Notes: generated by a model from the sequence alone, not told the origin. A DNA stretch of 60,000 nt from Nematostella vectensis (GCF_932526225.1 NC_064042.1:10804540-10864539); one strand, 5' to 3'. Positions 57,801 through 60,000 are shown, counted from the stretch's first letter. Numbers and translations: made by a program.

Positions 57801-60000
57801 TTTTAGAAGAAATGGACGGGAAGAGAGAAGAGGGCGAAAGAGGAGAAAACAAGAGGGCAAAGACACAAAACATGTACATGTTCATATATTTCAACCCAAA
57901 ACAGTAAGGACTGAACTAATTCCAGTTAAAAGCCATAAAAGCAATCTAATCGGATGATAGGCCTGTGTCAGAATATTGAAAATTAGTAAAAGAGCATCTT
58001 ACCTTTCAGCGCAAGGTCCAGCCACCCGAGTAAGTCCCTCCGTGTCACAGTAATACCCTGCCGTACAGTTATAGCAGTCCCGTACGGACTCTGCCCGACT
58101 GATGTTCCTAAACGTGCCTCTGGGACACCTTTCTGGGGCCCCGCTACCCTCCCCACAGTAGGACCCTGGCGGGCACTCTATCCAGTCAGGCCTGGAGGCC
58201 CCAGAGGGACAATAGTAGCCGGCTTGACAAGGGGCTGTCACAGACGTCAGGTTATAGTCCCCACAGTAGAACCCAGATGTACAGTTTGTGCATTGTTCTA
58301 AAGCGGACCTGTTGAGAGACAAGCGATTGTTTACGTTTGACCTTTAATTTTATGGATACTGTTAGCTCTATAGTCTGAAAGCGTTCTTCGAGAAATGGAA
58401 GAGGTGCTTGTTACGGCGTATGAGTATAATTCCCAAAATTATATAGCGAGGAAAAATGGACGATTCCAGCTTCGGGAAAGGAGGTTTTCGGTTGCTAGTC
58501 ACGAACAAAGGTATTTGCATACCTTTACAACGAAACAAAAACGCTAATTTACCAGACAAGGATAAACTACCCCTTTTTATTAACATTTTGTCAATTATTC
58601 GATAAACAGTGCAACGCGCGCTACCATGCCCATATTGACTGTTTTATGAAGCAAGCCAATAATTGCAAGAAACGCACTTTTTAATTGGCATATACTTCAT
58701 AATCCAACCAGAAAGCCAAAGAAATGCGCCAGTGTATCTACGCAATTCTAGTAATTAATAAAGCTCTTGTCAATCGAAACTATGAATCTTTAATTCTAAG
58801 TGGTTATAAAAGGGGGTTGCGCGCATCGCACTATAAAATCATACACTATTGACTCCTTCACCTACCTCTTGGTAATGTTACTGAATGTCCCCGGAGGGCA
58901 CTTTTCAGGCTCGGCCGTGCCAAGGGGACAATAGAAGCCAGCAGGACATGGTCCCGCGTCTGTGTAGTTGAACGTCCCTGGTATGCAGGAGGTTGAGTTT
59001 TCGGCTGCGATTTCTGGAGTCGCCACAGTCGCCCCGCTACGGCAGTAATACCCTGGATGCAAGAATTGCACGCATTCATTTTTAAGAGATCAGTTGGGGT
59101 AGATGGGTCGCGTGGTTTGCGAGTGTGGGGAATACTGGAAAATTAAAATTATTAAAACGCACTATCACTAAACCTTCACGGAACAATCACGATACCCCCA
59201 CGACACCTTCATGGCATTATCACGGTAAGTCTACGACATTATCTCGTCACGACATTATCACGACATCTTCACGAAACAATCACGATACATTCACGACACC
59301 TTAACGGCATTATCACGGTAAGTATACGACATTATCACGACACGACATTATCACGACATCTTCACGACACTATTACGGGACCTTTCGTTTACACCACATG
59401 GTTTCTTAATATCATTTGTTTTTCAACAAACATTTGTAACTCCTTACAGCGCAACCAGAAAAACCGTGAACACCTAAATTATGTGTGGAATGTTGGTGGT
59501 CTTCTGACGAATCAGACGCGAGAATTCAGACACTGAGACTTGTTGGGACATGTTTCCAGTTGACTGTTTGAATTTCTCGCGAGTGATTGGTCATAAAAAA
59601 CATTTTATACATATTTCCGGTGTTCACGGTTTTCTTGGTCGCTCTGTAAGGAATGGCAAGCTCAAGATATTATCACGGCACCTTACGACACTATCACGGC
59701 AACGTCACGACACTATCACGGCACCTTCACGACACTATCACGGCAACTTCACGACACTATTACGACACCTACACGACACATTAACGACAATATCACGATA
59801 CGTTAAAAGAAGGTTAGCACGTTCGTGACACCTCCACGCTGTGGAGGTGACGCACAACTCGTAGCTAGTTAACAGTCTCTCACCTGAATCACACTTCTTA
59901 GTGTACATCGTCTGCGCCAGCTCATCACAGTAGAATCCACCCGGACAAGGCGAACATGATTCCTTGACCTTGAGGCCCTCCGTGTTACTGAACGTTCCCA
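12441..60000 (-). CDS. Giant type I membrane protein with GCC2/GCC3-like cysteine-rich ectodomain (3' part of the gene; 60 exons)
   Basis: Sixty exons joined at GT-AG junctions give one frame of 6,149 codons ending at 12441-12443; the first exon runs off the window, so the N-terminus and signal peptide are missing. Domain order in window numbering: residues 1 to about 3355, repeated CPxGxYC / CxxCxxGxYC modules with many N-glycosylation sequons, the pattern of GCC2/GCC3 or ephrin-receptor-like repeats; 3356-3509, shorter cysteine-containing exons; 3510-3691, a membrane-proximal region with an RRRR/S site; about 3692-3719, one transmembrane helix; 3720-6149, the cytoplasmic tail. Basic residues right after the helix fit type I topology. 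In the tail, about 3980-4450 carries DPxTGxxxPI-like repeats, about 4451-5733 is charged coiled coil, about 5734-5930 looks globular, and the end is again coiled coil. Function is unknown. A cell-surface scaffold or adhesion role is inference from the architecture. No close named family is claimed beyond the cysteine module. Confidence 0.85.
13331..13692 (-). CDS. Giant gene exon 59 (continuation of the C-terminal domain)
   Basis: AIRICCQDMFFSRSRTTPAV, then AEPFVPFPLEGAFKQATNM, a patch GELVNIKVKGPMEADFSVQS, and a basic helical end. Phase 0 in, 2 out; donor GTAAGA. The intron 12757-13330 is AT-rich with nothing recognisable. Confidence 0.9.
14119..14690 (-). CDS. Giant gene exon 58 (globular domain of unknown family)
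   Basis: 191 codons: ALGPIDGGMQDASPVLAAGL, WVSMLLGSPLFERVNEIEAA, YIDIKDAQWMCGGDLIPVD, VVYRFGVFVTQMLKNAMG, then SSFFYEHARKILFVRQERMH and VVVIVHCLAHIEVDDLVDD. The mix of hydrophobic strands and helices looks folded, unlike the coiled coils around it. The HCLAHIEVDD phrase resembles an HExxH-type helix with the glutamate missing; I do not claim enzyme activity. I chose donor GTAAAG at 14118 (phase 0) over GTGAAA at 14077, which does not fit phase. Confidence 0.88.
15341..15635 (-). CDS. Giant gene exon 57 (coiled coil to linker)
   Basis: KLLKEHDENMAKFSENLKKE, a Lys/Arg/Glu-rich helix, then a Thr/Pro linker (TTPSRPRTPPTTKAG) and EPQRGD. Phase 0 in, 1 out; donor GTGAGG. This marks the end of the main coiled-coil block. 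The intron 14691-15340 shows nothing recognisable. Confidence 0.9.
16113..16347. mobile_element. Intronic fold-back element with ~95-bp arms
   Basis: GTTTGACAAAAAGGATGTCGTCAACCGGCTTTGCGACT... at the left is repeated inverted at the right (...GTCGCAAAGCCGGTTGACGACAACCTTTTGTCAAAC). The arms meet around a ~45-bp loop. Confidence 0.85.
16417..16579 (-). CDS. Giant gene exon 56 (coiled coil)
   Basis: RLEAELEEERSREELRLAER ... AAQRGMSEQERE. Phase: 1 base in, 0 out. Donor GTTGGT is non-optimal but fits phase on both sides. Confidence 0.83.
16575..16655. repeat. Three copies of a ~31-bp unit containing the exon-56 acceptor
   Basis: GTCGCCTGGCAACGGTAGTAAACATATAA, GTAGCCTAGCAACGGTATTAAACAAGGAA and GTAGCATAGCAACGGTATTAAAG. 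The first contains the true acceptor (CCAG/GCGAC), the second an alternative CTAG/GCTAC. A further relative follows the 247-bp element (about 16905-16970). Confidence 0.75.
16654..16900. mobile_element. 247-bp miniature element flanked by TTAA
   Basis: Ends AGCTGCATTGTCACCAGTTTACTT and AAGTAAACTGGTGACAATGCGGCT are inverted copies. TTAA lies directly outside each end (16650-16653 and 16901-16904), the target duplication of piggyBac-type elements. Truncated relatives occur at 55412-55612 and 23285-23340. Confidence 0.75.
17353..17516 (-). CDS. Giant gene exon 55 (coiled coil)
   Basis: ELIASYAEDAERAAEAAKEY through MFEIAEKINSIKEQ to KKKMDEEIR. The acceptor is TCGTAG/GAG; an alternative AG three bases on is in phase. 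Leaves 2; donor GTACGG. Confidence 0.87.
17513..17800. repeat. Degenerate array copying the exon-55 acceptor
   Basis: Units of about 60 bp with CTCCTACGAAAACAAC, GAGAACATTACGAC and GATTATCAG. On the minus strand TTCGTAGGAGC repeats the exon-55 acceptor about five times. Confidence 0.7.
17849..18013 (-). CDS. Giant gene exon 54 (coiled coil)
   Basis: 55 codons, KQLAEFDSETEKKFALAEMD ... LREKQLQELAGTMKDLTTEE. Phase 0-0; acceptor CTCTCAG, donor GTGAAA. Confidence 0.88.
18099..18367. mobile_element. Intronic miniature inverted-repeat element with a long internal hairpin
   Basis: Ends are inverted copies (TATAGCC.GCTTT.AGGCGGTAC). Inside, GACGCA.GGCAGGGGGGAAGG.AGAGAGAAGAGGG and its complement form a hairpin around TTCTTT (18186-18264). 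A direct repeat GGAGAGGGTTTTCCGCGATAATAA occurs twice (18276 and 18316). Confidence 0.75.
18378..18464 (-). CDS. Giant gene exon 53 (short coiled-coil exon)
   Basis: 29 codons, EFMELVAKSGSFSTGEMAQR ending LKLKHK. Phase 0-0; donor GTAAAA immediately next to a fold-back element. Confidence 0.85.
18704..18879. mobile_element. Intronic fold-back element
   Basis: The left arm TCGTTGTTGCGCGA ... TTTCGTTTGAGAATAGCACGTAGTCA and the right arm TGACTACGCGCTATTCCCAAACGAA ... TCGCGCAACAACGA are imperfect inverted copies of about 65 bp around a short loop. Confidence 0.75.
19016..19131. repeat. Duplication (73-bp spacing) containing the exon-52 donor
   Basis: AAAATAATTTATACTAAATAATGCACATAATTTCTCACTTG occurs at 19016 and 19089. 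The right copy spans the exon-52 donor; the left copy keeps an identical GTGAGAAATTATG donor. Confidence 0.9.
19127..19354 (-). CDS. Giant gene exon 52 (coiled coil)
   Basis: 76 codons, LREAQQRALVDKVQGMDSER, ending EELTAEQEQ at donor GTGAGA. Phase 0-0. Confidence 0.9.
19851..20135 (-). CDS. Giant gene exon 51 (coiled coil)
   Basis: 95 codons, ILEEKERKFRKEMELQ, then GNLSQEQADLLLDQHKQEME and a long charged helix ending LQEDK. The phrase LSxxxxxxxLxxxxxEME recurs in exons 49 and 51, suggesting internal repeats. The flanking introns (19355-19850, 20136-20792) show nothing clear. Confidence 0.9.
20793..21026 (-). CDS. Giant gene exon 50 (coiled coil)
   Basis: 78 codons, AELTGDQSAAEVLQAAEEE through QIQRQAELEMKHREELVE to DEQKKK. 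Phase 0-0; donor GTAAGA. Confidence 0.9.
21330..21617 (-). CDS. Giant gene exon 49 (coiled coil)
   Basis: 96 codons, ALLAAVSAVDEEIESNTRRR, then KGKLSETDQQAILDKF and an Ala/Arg/Lys helix ending EMGKKQ. Phase 0-0; donor GTAAGT. Confidence 0.9.
21868..22065 (-). CDS. Giant gene exon 48 (coiled coil)
   Basis: 66 codons; basic start RTNTRRDNLKEKMRERKERK, then an acidic stretch LEAELKTVEPGSAEEAE. Phase 0-0; donor GTGAGA. Confidence 0.88.
22320..22735. repeat. Degenerate ~75-bp tandem repeat (about five copies)
   Basis: Units run CTCTCCTCTAATGGCGGATT then ATTGAGTAAACCGTGGCCCACGG, AAACTCAT and CCCTTTAA. Related fragments lie at 25705-25765 and 30575-30645, so this is a dispersed element locally expanded. 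Confidence 0.7.
22807..22959 (-). CDS. Giant gene exon 47 (coiled coil)
   Basis: 51 codons, AYAEDSYREREEIETGRR ... DIDSAIEEVKE. Phase 0-0; donor GTATGT. First of eight consecutive exons that are all multiples of three. Confidence 0.87.
23359..23494 (-). CDS. Giant gene exon 46 (coiled coil)
   Basis: Encodes RHAAEARAAGISDVIDLDIP then DELERDLLLLEKQQEKLLAE. Donor GTACAC is weak, but phase agrees on both sides. Confidence 0.83.
24074..24207 (-). CDS. Giant gene exon 45 (coiled coil)
   Basis: Encodes ALIMEYGQKMTKVQDEIEQQ and a basic Lys/Arg-rich helix ending KKELHS. Phase 0 in, 2 out; donor GTAAGT. Confidence 0.87.
24385..24850. repeat. 21-bp minisatellite beside the exon-44 donor (~22 copies)
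   Basis: Unit CGTGTAATGTCACGCCCTCTA. Because 21 is a multiple of three, a 315-codon plus-strand frame (24012-24959) runs through the array; this is a repeat artefact. Confidence 0.92.
24862..25283 (-). CDS. Giant gene exon 44 (linker plus coiled coil)
   Basis: Encodes SVGGAVIHEKGQQSAAV, a linker AADILSNLDVTQMGEKYSEE, then helices HTLECAQLENELRTNE and FEQKKGEALRQLQAELKDKL. Donor GTGAGA; leaves phase 0. Confidence 0.9.
25863..26169 (-). CDS. Giant gene exon 43 (repeat-like plus Gly-rich linker)
   Basis: Encodes IVLTGGAVLAGDYEVSLLGV, a helix LVPLLQKLIRLLQEGG, then a Gly/Ser/Ala-rich linker with VGGGGGG. It separates two coiled-coil blocks. Donor GTGAGT; leaves 1. Confidence 0.88.
26682..26858 (-). 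CDS. Giant gene exon 42 (coiled coil)
   Basis: 59 codons, GALNPEAEGAVTERFHQ then a charged helix to ISSIEAK. Phase 0-0; donor GTAAGA. The intron 26170-26681 shows nothing recognisable. Confidence 0.88.
27105..27328. repeat. Degenerate CCACA/GGTACC repeats at the exon-41 donor
   Basis: About eight loose ~28-bp units of CACACTACCACAGGGTACC leading up to the exon boundary. Confidence 0.6.
27328..27572 (-). CDS. Giant gene exon 41 (coiled coil)
   Basis: Encodes ETAALADAAHREVQRRND through FFDKLQAEETKYNNRMEELQ. The acceptor position (GGCAG/AG) was set by phase: exon 40 leaves 1 base and 2 are needed. Donor GTAAAT. Confidence 0.87.
27744..27817. repeat. (TA)n microsatellite
   Basis: About 36 TA dinucleotides in an unbroken run within the intron between exons 40 and 41. 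Confidence 0.95.
28169..28337 (-). CDS. Giant gene exon 40 (coiled coil)
   Basis: Encodes VALLEEELAGRRSFWRRQRH, a charged helix through HEQLEGIKE. Phase 0 in, 1 out; donor GTATGG. The intron 27573-28168 holds a TA microsatellite. Confidence 0.87.
28480..28690. repeat. Three degenerate copies of the exon-39 donor region (~70 bp)
   Basis: CGCTTACTCATCAAGGCACAGGTCTTCG, CGCTTACCGATCAAGGTAAGGTCTT and CGCTTACCGATCCAGGCATTGGCCTTCG each contain a donor (GTAAGCG on the minus strand). The last one is the junction used for exon 39. Confidence 0.7.
28647..29063 (-). CDS. Giant gene exon 39 (DPxTG-type repeats)
   Basis: Starts with helix VMTQLLRSLHDVMRREERA, then repeats TTILDPSGTALEVPI, SMEDPTGDGLVPIMVG and RAVDPVTEEMS, ending EPVTLSSSTH...MPGS. 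I chose donor GTAAGC at 28646 because it is strong and keeps phase 0; weaker in-phase donors exist at 28697, 28706 and 28709. Confidence 0.82.
29040..29420. repeat. ~58-bp array copying the exon-39 acceptor (about six copies)
   Basis: Units such as GGGTCGCAGGGAGCTGTGAC, ATCACCTATGAGGGGAGGGG and AAATAATGTCA repeat the exon-39 5' end and its acceptor (on the minus strand CATAG/GTGATGACACAGC). Several copies keep an ATAG/GTGATG acceptor and a pyrimidine tract. Confidence 0.85.
29480..29652 (-). CDS. Giant gene exon 38 (cytoplasmic, helical)
   Basis: 57 codons: GGYQHVLDVAELYYEFRV, then AVRALKKAITGPNPSSG and a helical end LLETAEKDLTRSRNK. Phase 1 in, 0 out; donor GTAAGT. Confidence 0.88.
29788..30093 (-). 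CDS. Giant gene exon 37 (DPxTG-type repeats)
   Basis: Encodes NAFPIGGTHSDPVTGLPV, MMLDPNTGNPVPI, TIDPRSGDVIPLGG and DEVPVLIGDSF, a clear tandem repeat of ~18-22 residues. Donor GTTTGT; phase 1-1. Confidence 0.9.
30664..30915 (-). CDS. Giant gene exon 36 (DPxTG-type repeats)
   Basis: Encodes NVSYDPLSARLLF, PTNPETGVPT, CGKTGLPVPILGM and a TIHPDG end. Phase 1-1; donor GTAGGT. The intron 30094-30663 includes a dispersed-repeat fragment (30575-30645: GTTGAGTAAACCGCGGCCCACG) also found at 22380-22700. Confidence 0.88.
31382..31566. repeat. 92-bp tandem duplication containing the exon-35 donor
   Basis: Two copies (from 31382 and 31474) of TGGCAAAAATAACCC...TTTTACCTTCAATGGGCATTACCCGTCCCGTGTTGGGA. 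The right copy is the true exon end; the left copy keeps an identical donor (GTAAAACACTG on the minus strand) but no obvious acceptor. Confidence 0.9.
31535..31854 (-). CDS. Giant gene exon 35 (cytoplasmic; start of DPxTG-type repeats)
   Basis: After a short helix (VESRVDALLQRL) come repeat-like phrases TQDPHTGLLMPNPET and HPNTGRVMPIEG. Donor GTAAAA. The exon end with its donor is duplicated downstream (31382-31566). Confidence 0.9.
32241..32467 (-). CDS. Giant gene exon 34 (cytoplasmic coiled coil)
   Basis: 75 codons from LEGELERRKDLGFHFQQ to NQFNEQLVHK; predicted helical. Phase 0 in, 2 out; donor GTAAGT. Confidence 0.87.
32930..33210 (-). CDS. Giant gene exon 33 (cytoplasmic, helical)
   Basis: Encodes VMEVKSDEFWDYDQQVDMEG, then a charged helical region with SRQKDQAKQLYQKINQQ. 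Leaves phase 0, donor GTGAGA. The intron 32468-32929 shows only a short stretch (about 32870-32900) akin to dispersed repeats. Confidence 0.88.
33396..33612 (-). CDS. Giant gene exon 32 (juxtamembrane cytoplasmic)
   Basis: Starts LIFRKHGWTKVTFKFPRYRV, a strongly basic juxtamembrane stretch, then YASKGSTVHPAKKYHV and a Gly/Pro/Ala-rich linker ending NTG. Acceptor TTTACAG; phase 0 in, 1 out. Confidence 0.9.
33880..35672. repeat. 51-bp minisatellite encoding the transmembrane end plus splice donor (~35 copies)
   Basis: Unit: GCGTATCTTACCAGTCCAAG then GACGAGTATAATCATGAGTAGGAAAAAGCTA. On the minus strand it reads SFFLLMIILVLGL, the donor GTAAGA and an intronic spacer. Most copies are 51 bp (17 codons); copies reading AGTAGAAAAAGC or GTAGGAAAAGC are 50 bp and shift frame. 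A variant motif GTATCGTACCAGCTAGCG at about 34635, 34854, 35277 and 35597 marks higher-order blocks. The first copy overlaps the end of exon 31. Confidence 0.95.
35623..35811 (-). CDS. Giant gene exon 31 (transmembrane helix)
   Basis: 63 codons. Begins YIRVMAKGAQC, continuing the strand pattern of exon 30, then a linker ending LIMPDWALIG, then a single hydrophobic helix (LGSFFLLMIILVLGL). The exon ends in the helix at donor GTAAGA, phase 0, so the basic residues that stop transfer (RKHGWTK) come from exon 32. Its last ~45 bases plus the donor are the template of the 51-bp array. Confidence 0.92.
36304..36743 (-). CDS. Giant gene exon 30 (membrane-proximal domain with polybasic site)
   Basis: 147 codons. 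Starts GFLGTYDAAVDYIISVLE, followed by sequons (NVS, NAT) and VVSRRRRSLLEV, a furin-type site (36598-36609). The rest is beta-rich-looking and ends FQFNTPGVYVFKSSANPAHKM. The PGxYxF phrase resembles the end of cupredoxin-like or other Ig-like sandwiches, but this is weak. Phase 0 out. Confidence 0.85.
37026..37280. repeat. 17-bp array of CACGTG-containing units next to the exon-29 donor
   Basis: About fourteen units of GGTCACGTGTATGTGGT. Nearly every unit has the palindrome CACGTG. The array lies at the start of the intron. Confidence 0.85.
37288..37408 (-). CDS. Giant gene exon 29 (membrane-proximal ectodomain)
   Basis: Encodes VKTYNITDFSRVPNF and a DEKQCETIDG stretch ending YFVQMEG. One cysteine, one N-glycosylation sequon. 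Phase 0 in, 1 out; donor GTACGG. Confidence 0.82.
37684..37828. repeat. 29-bp array carrying the exon-28 donor (five copies)
   Basis: Five units of CTTACGTATTCAAGACCTAGATTCTGGTA. The unit nearest the exon overlaps the junction. On the minus strand each unit reads AATAC/GTAAGTACC, a near-consensus donor kept in four of the five. Confidence 0.85.
37821..37997 (-). CDS. Giant gene exon 28 (cysteine-containing linker)
   Basis: 59 codons with CNSVDGYIGF, CLCKRE, CDRDCIQD and LVCSKP. Phase 0-0; exon ends GGATAC then donor GTAAGT. It resembles exon 27 in cysteine spacing, suggesting a two-copy domain. Confidence 0.83.
38434..38598 (-). CDS. Giant gene exon 27 (cysteine-containing linker)
   Basis: 55 codons with the pattern CVCEA...DCVLKLYGICGEG...GECL...EACSKE. 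Phase 0-0. It is not a CPxGxYC module and I do not recognise the fold. The intron before it also has a long G-run (38664-38681), part of a dispersed repeat also seen near 41345 and 52585. Confidence 0.83.
38785..39494. repeat. 94-bp minisatellite derived from the exon-26 donor (about 7.5 copies)
   Basis: Unit starts with GACAAGATTAGGCGC at 38785, 38879, 38973, 39067, 39161, 39255, 39349 and 39443. Each includes a copy of the exon-26 end (CATAAAGACCCG..) and its donor. The donor GT is intact in the copies next to the exon (39211, 39305, 39399) and changed to TT in the four distal ones (38835, 38929, 39023, 39117). Confidence 0.9.
39495..39796 (-). CDS. Giant gene exon 26 (last typical cysteine modules)
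   Basis: Encodes CPPGWYCESG, CPNGTYNAFP, CRPCAKDHF and CFKCGTGAS, then CECSGLNRVFM at the donor GTAAGA. Enters with 2 bases, leaves phase 0. Its 3' end and donor seed the 94-bp array that follows. Confidence 0.9.
40303..40443 (-). CDS. Giant gene exon 25 (cysteine-containing)
   Basis: Encodes GTCEICRPGYYGN and CKRCRGGVICLEG; spacing departs from the standard module. Phase 1-1, donor GTCAGT. Confidence 0.85.
40864..41286 (-). CDS. Giant gene exon 24 (cysteine-rich)
   Basis: Encodes CPVGHYCLNA, CPNGTYRSDTG, CHLCPAGYYC, CPNGTFCPPG, CLAGYFCNRS, CPAGYYCPRN, CPPGHYCDPK and CTPRICPLG. Phase 1-1, donor GTGAGC. The intron 41287-41739 contains a G/C-rich dispersed repeat (about 41345-41480). Confidence 0.92.
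41740..43086 (-). CDS. Giant gene exon 23 (449 codons of cysteine-rich repeats)
   Basis: The largest exon: about fourteen modules, for example CPMGHFCTKG, CQPGTYAPRTG, CDWCPPGYTC, CSKGHYCPGG, CLACPPGMYC, CETCPVGRYC, CEDCEPGHYC and CQTCPAGFIC. Phase 1-1, acceptor CTCTTTAG, donor GTATGT. The lack of introns across so many modules contrasts with the one-to-three-module exons around it. Confidence 0.95.
43285..43430. repeat. Degenerate array copying the exon-22 donor
   Basis: Roughly four units of about 30 bp based on TTACCCAGAATGCAACAC, the last of which is the true junction CACTTAC/CCAAAATGCATAC. Donor GT is kept in the 43360-43380 copy. Confidence 0.55.
43420..43712 (-). CDS. Giant gene exon 22 (cysteine-rich)
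   Basis: Encodes FCQKTG, CLPGFYCNGS, CPRGHYCTEG, CPRGSFANTAG, CRPCSPGHYC and CSPGYVCILG. Donor GTAAGT. The intron start is repeated downstream (43285-43430). Confidence 0.9.
44114..45113 (-). CDS. Giant gene exon 21 (333 codons of cysteine-rich repeats)
   Basis: About ten modules such as CTAGTYNNQ, CLECPAGYYC, CPAGHYCQKN, CPPGTFNPKTG, CDAGFYCPLG, CEAGWYCNIS and CPTGHYCPKG. Enters with 2 bases, leaves 2; donor GTATGC. Confidence 0.93.
45263..45607 (-). CDS. Giant gene exon 20 (cysteine-rich)
   Basis: Encodes CPEGWFCPNG, CPSGTYSNQKG, CTPCDGGKVC, CAPGFFCSSG and CPRGYFSIAG. Phase 1-1; donor GTGCGT. Confidence 0.88.
46078..46441 (-). CDS. Giant gene exon 19 (cysteine-rich)
   Basis: Encodes CPQGHYCMMG, CPSGTFSNG, CIPCREGWYC, CDPGFFCPEG, CPVGKYCPRG and CQICPQKYYC. 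Enters phase 0, leaves 1; donor GTAAGC. The intron 45608-46077 shows nothing recognisable. Confidence 0.9.
46644..46825 (-). CDS. Giant gene exon 18 (cysteine-rich)
   Basis: Encodes CPAGSYSPAIG, CLNCTGGEFC and CTAGYYCPTS. Donor GTCAGT, leaves phase 0. Confidence 0.87.
47369..47916. mobile_element. Intronic fold-back element with ~55-bp inverted ends
   Basis: GTTCCCAGAGCCCAC.TACCTTT.TGC.AGCGGCAAGGTACAAGGCTCTGGGAT at the left end is repeated inverted at the right end, in the intron between exons 17 and 18. No open frame of interest is inside. Within each arm, GGGCTCTGGGA and CCCAGAGCC form a smaller palindrome. Confidence 0.75.
47973..48532 (-). CDS. Giant gene exon 17 (cysteine-rich)
   Basis: Encodes CRDCTQGWFC, CMQGYYCDGR, CPKGHICPTG, CGPGYHQNE, CKKCPPGFYC, CIEGHYCPEG, CPPGSFNNQTG, CLDCTGGFVC and CPAGSYCPEG. 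Donor GTACGT, leaves phase 1. Confidence 0.92.
48847..49114 (-). CDS. Giant gene exon 16 (cysteine-rich)
   Basis: Encodes CQPGYYCPNG, CDRGKYCPTE, CEGGHYCNLG, CPKGSYCPRG and CPLGTFANETG. Enters with 2 bases, leaves 2; donor GTGAGG. Confidence 0.9.
49470..49859 (-). CDS. Giant gene exon 15 (cysteine-rich)
   Basis: Encodes CPTGHYCPIG, CPAGSYQDN, CKDCPSGYFC, CPPGSYCPLN, CPPGRFNALP, CVLCTGGKYC and WYCVNGSS. Phase 1-1, donor GTAAGC. Confidence 0.92.
50079..50294 (-). CDS. Giant gene exon 14 (cysteine-rich)
   Basis: Encodes TYSNTPG, CKQCDPGKFC, CLPGYYCVSG and a DIHTG end. Acceptor ...CATACAG. The acceptor and first codons are copied upstream in the intron (50281-50480). Confidence 0.88.
50281..50480. 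repeat. Duplicated splice acceptor of exon 14 (two to three copies)
   Basis: ATTACTATAAGTACCTGTATGACAAAG at the true junction recurs as ATTACTGTAAGTGCCTGTAAGGTAAAC near 50373-50400, and a weaker copy lies near 50468. On the minus strand each copy reads as an acceptor (ACAG/G) followed by TYSN-like codons. Confidence 0.65.
50772..50972 (-). CDS. Giant gene exon 13 (cysteine-rich)
   Basis: Encodes CPEGTFTNTT, CQECPEGFYC, CPRGYYCPAG and a WKSCPRG end. Phase 1-1; donor GTATGT. Confidence 0.88.
51247..51627 (-). CDS. Giant gene exon 12 (cysteine-rich)
   Basis: Encodes CTDCTGGFYC, CQKGHYCPSR, CPAGRYCPIQ, CPRGTFSNNTG, CTNCTAGSYC, CRAGFYCPEG and a final HCPTG. Phase 1-1, donor GTAAGT. Confidence 0.92.
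52380..52502 (-). CDS. Giant gene exon 11 (cysteine-rich)
   Basis: Encodes CPAGSFCGEG and CPAGTFSNLTG. Phase 1-1, donor GTAAGT. The preceding intron is dominated by the exon-10 duplications; the following intron (51628-52379) shows no clear feature. Confidence 0.87.
52556..52945. repeat. Duplicated exon-10 end plus splice donor (three copies)
   Basis: The word TTACAGAAGAACCCCGG.GCACATTTCCC occurs at 52557, at 52850 and in exon 10 at 52909. The middle copy includes the flanking CTGTTACACTCAC, so on the minus strand it keeps a GTGAGTGTAACAG donor. The outermost copy has lost the donor side. Confidence 0.8.
52905..54146 (-). CDS. Giant gene exon 10 (414 codons of cysteine-rich repeats)
   Basis: A long exon of about a dozen modules, each with a CPxGTYCxxx or CxxCxxGxYC core and frequent NxT/NxS sequons. 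Begins VSVPKPYID after a T9 tract and TTTAG acceptor; ends FFCKLG with donor GTGAGT. Phase 1-1. The 3' end of this exon together with its donor is copied downstream (52556-52945). Confidence 0.93.
54399..54854 (-). CDS. Giant gene exon 9 (cysteine-rich)
   Basis: Encodes successive modules CKAGWYCPTG, CPIGFHCPEG, CSAGFYTNKSG, CDICPASYFC, CPRGFYCPAQ, CPAGTYSNQTG, CVDCDAGWYC and CDPGYYC. Phase 1-1; donor GTAAGT. Confidence 0.92.
55099..55353 (-). CDS. Giant gene exon 8 (cysteine-rich)
   Basis: Encodes CWNCTAGQHC, CDPGYYCPPR, CPSGTYCIGG, CPIGTYQPN and a CTSCTEG end. Phase 1-1; donor GTGAGT. Confidence 0.9.
55412..55612. repeat. Truncated copy of the 16654-16900 element
   Basis: Shares the words CCGATGATTTTTAACG, AATATTTCAAAAT, GATAATTTAGAGCG and GAGGTTTTCGTTGGACC with the intronic element at 16654-16900. 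The left terminus is missing; the right ends at ...TTGCGTTCTTAA. Confidence 0.65.
55627..55800 (-). CDS. Giant gene exon 7 (cysteine-rich)
   Basis: Encodes CAAGYYCRRN, CPVGHYCPDG and CPKGTFGNDTG. A clean phase 1-1 module. Donor GTCAGT. Confidence 0.88.
55917..56170 (-). CDS. Giant gene exon 6 (cysteine-rich)
   Basis: Encodes PCTPGTYAP, CWPCMEGYYCPG, CPSGYYCPNG, CPAGTFNPLQ and CEGCSAGMYC. Donor GTTTGT, followed in the intron by a run of TTTG units (55850-55900). Confidence 0.88.
56388..56656 (-). CDS. Giant gene exon 5 (cysteine-rich)
   Basis: Encodes CLPCDPGKYC, CDPGHYCEYG, then a stretch with SCPYTDGRE and CPIAHYCPKG. Acceptor TTTTAAG, donor GTGAGG; phase 0 in, 2 out. The acceptor lacks a strong pyrimidine tract and is the least certain of the neighbouring junctions, though phase agrees. 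Confidence 0.8.
57233..57503 (-). CDS. Giant gene exon 4 (cysteine-rich)
   Basis: Encodes CTIGHFCPGA, CSLCPAGYYC, CPQGYYCPYG and CPRGTYGNQ. Acceptor TCCTTAG, donor GTGTGT; leaves phase 0. The intron 56657-57232 contains a G-rich run near 56724-56742 and two copies of GATAAGGGGCTCAAAACATCA near 56836-56876. Confidence 0.88.
58003..58308 (-). CDS. Giant gene exon 3 (cysteine-rich)
   Basis: Encodes CTNCTSGFYC, CQAGYYCPSG, CPPGSYCGEG, CPRGTFRN and CYNCTAGYYC. Acceptor TCAACAG, donor GTAAGA. The flanking introns (58309-58865 and 57504-58002) show no recognisable feature. Confidence 0.9.
58866..59052 (-). CDS. Giant gene exon 2 (cysteine-rich)
   Basis: Encodes YYCRSGA, then CIPGTFNYTD, CPAGFYCPLG and CPPGTFSNIT. 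Acceptor ...ATCCAG, donor GTAGGT; enters with 2 bases, leaves 2. Confidence 0.85.
59159..59385. repeat. Short tandem array (CACGACATTATCACGAC units)
   Basis: Degenerate 12-24-bp units based on TCACGACACTATCACGGCA within the intron between exons 1 and 2. Confidence 0.7.
59664..59812. repeat. Short tandem array related to 59159-59385
   Basis: About six to eight 20-bp units of CACGACACTATCACGGCAAC. Same unit family as the array at 59159, separated by about 280 bp of unique-looking sequence. Confidence 0.7.
59884..60000 (-). CDS. Giant gene exon 1 in window (partial; cysteine-rich)
   Basis: Open at the window edge. It encodes a GTFSN start, then CSPCPGGFYC and a KKCDSG end, the standard spacing of the module. 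Donor GTGAGA; leaves phase 1. The intron that follows (59053-59883) holds two short-unit arrays. Confidence 0.8.
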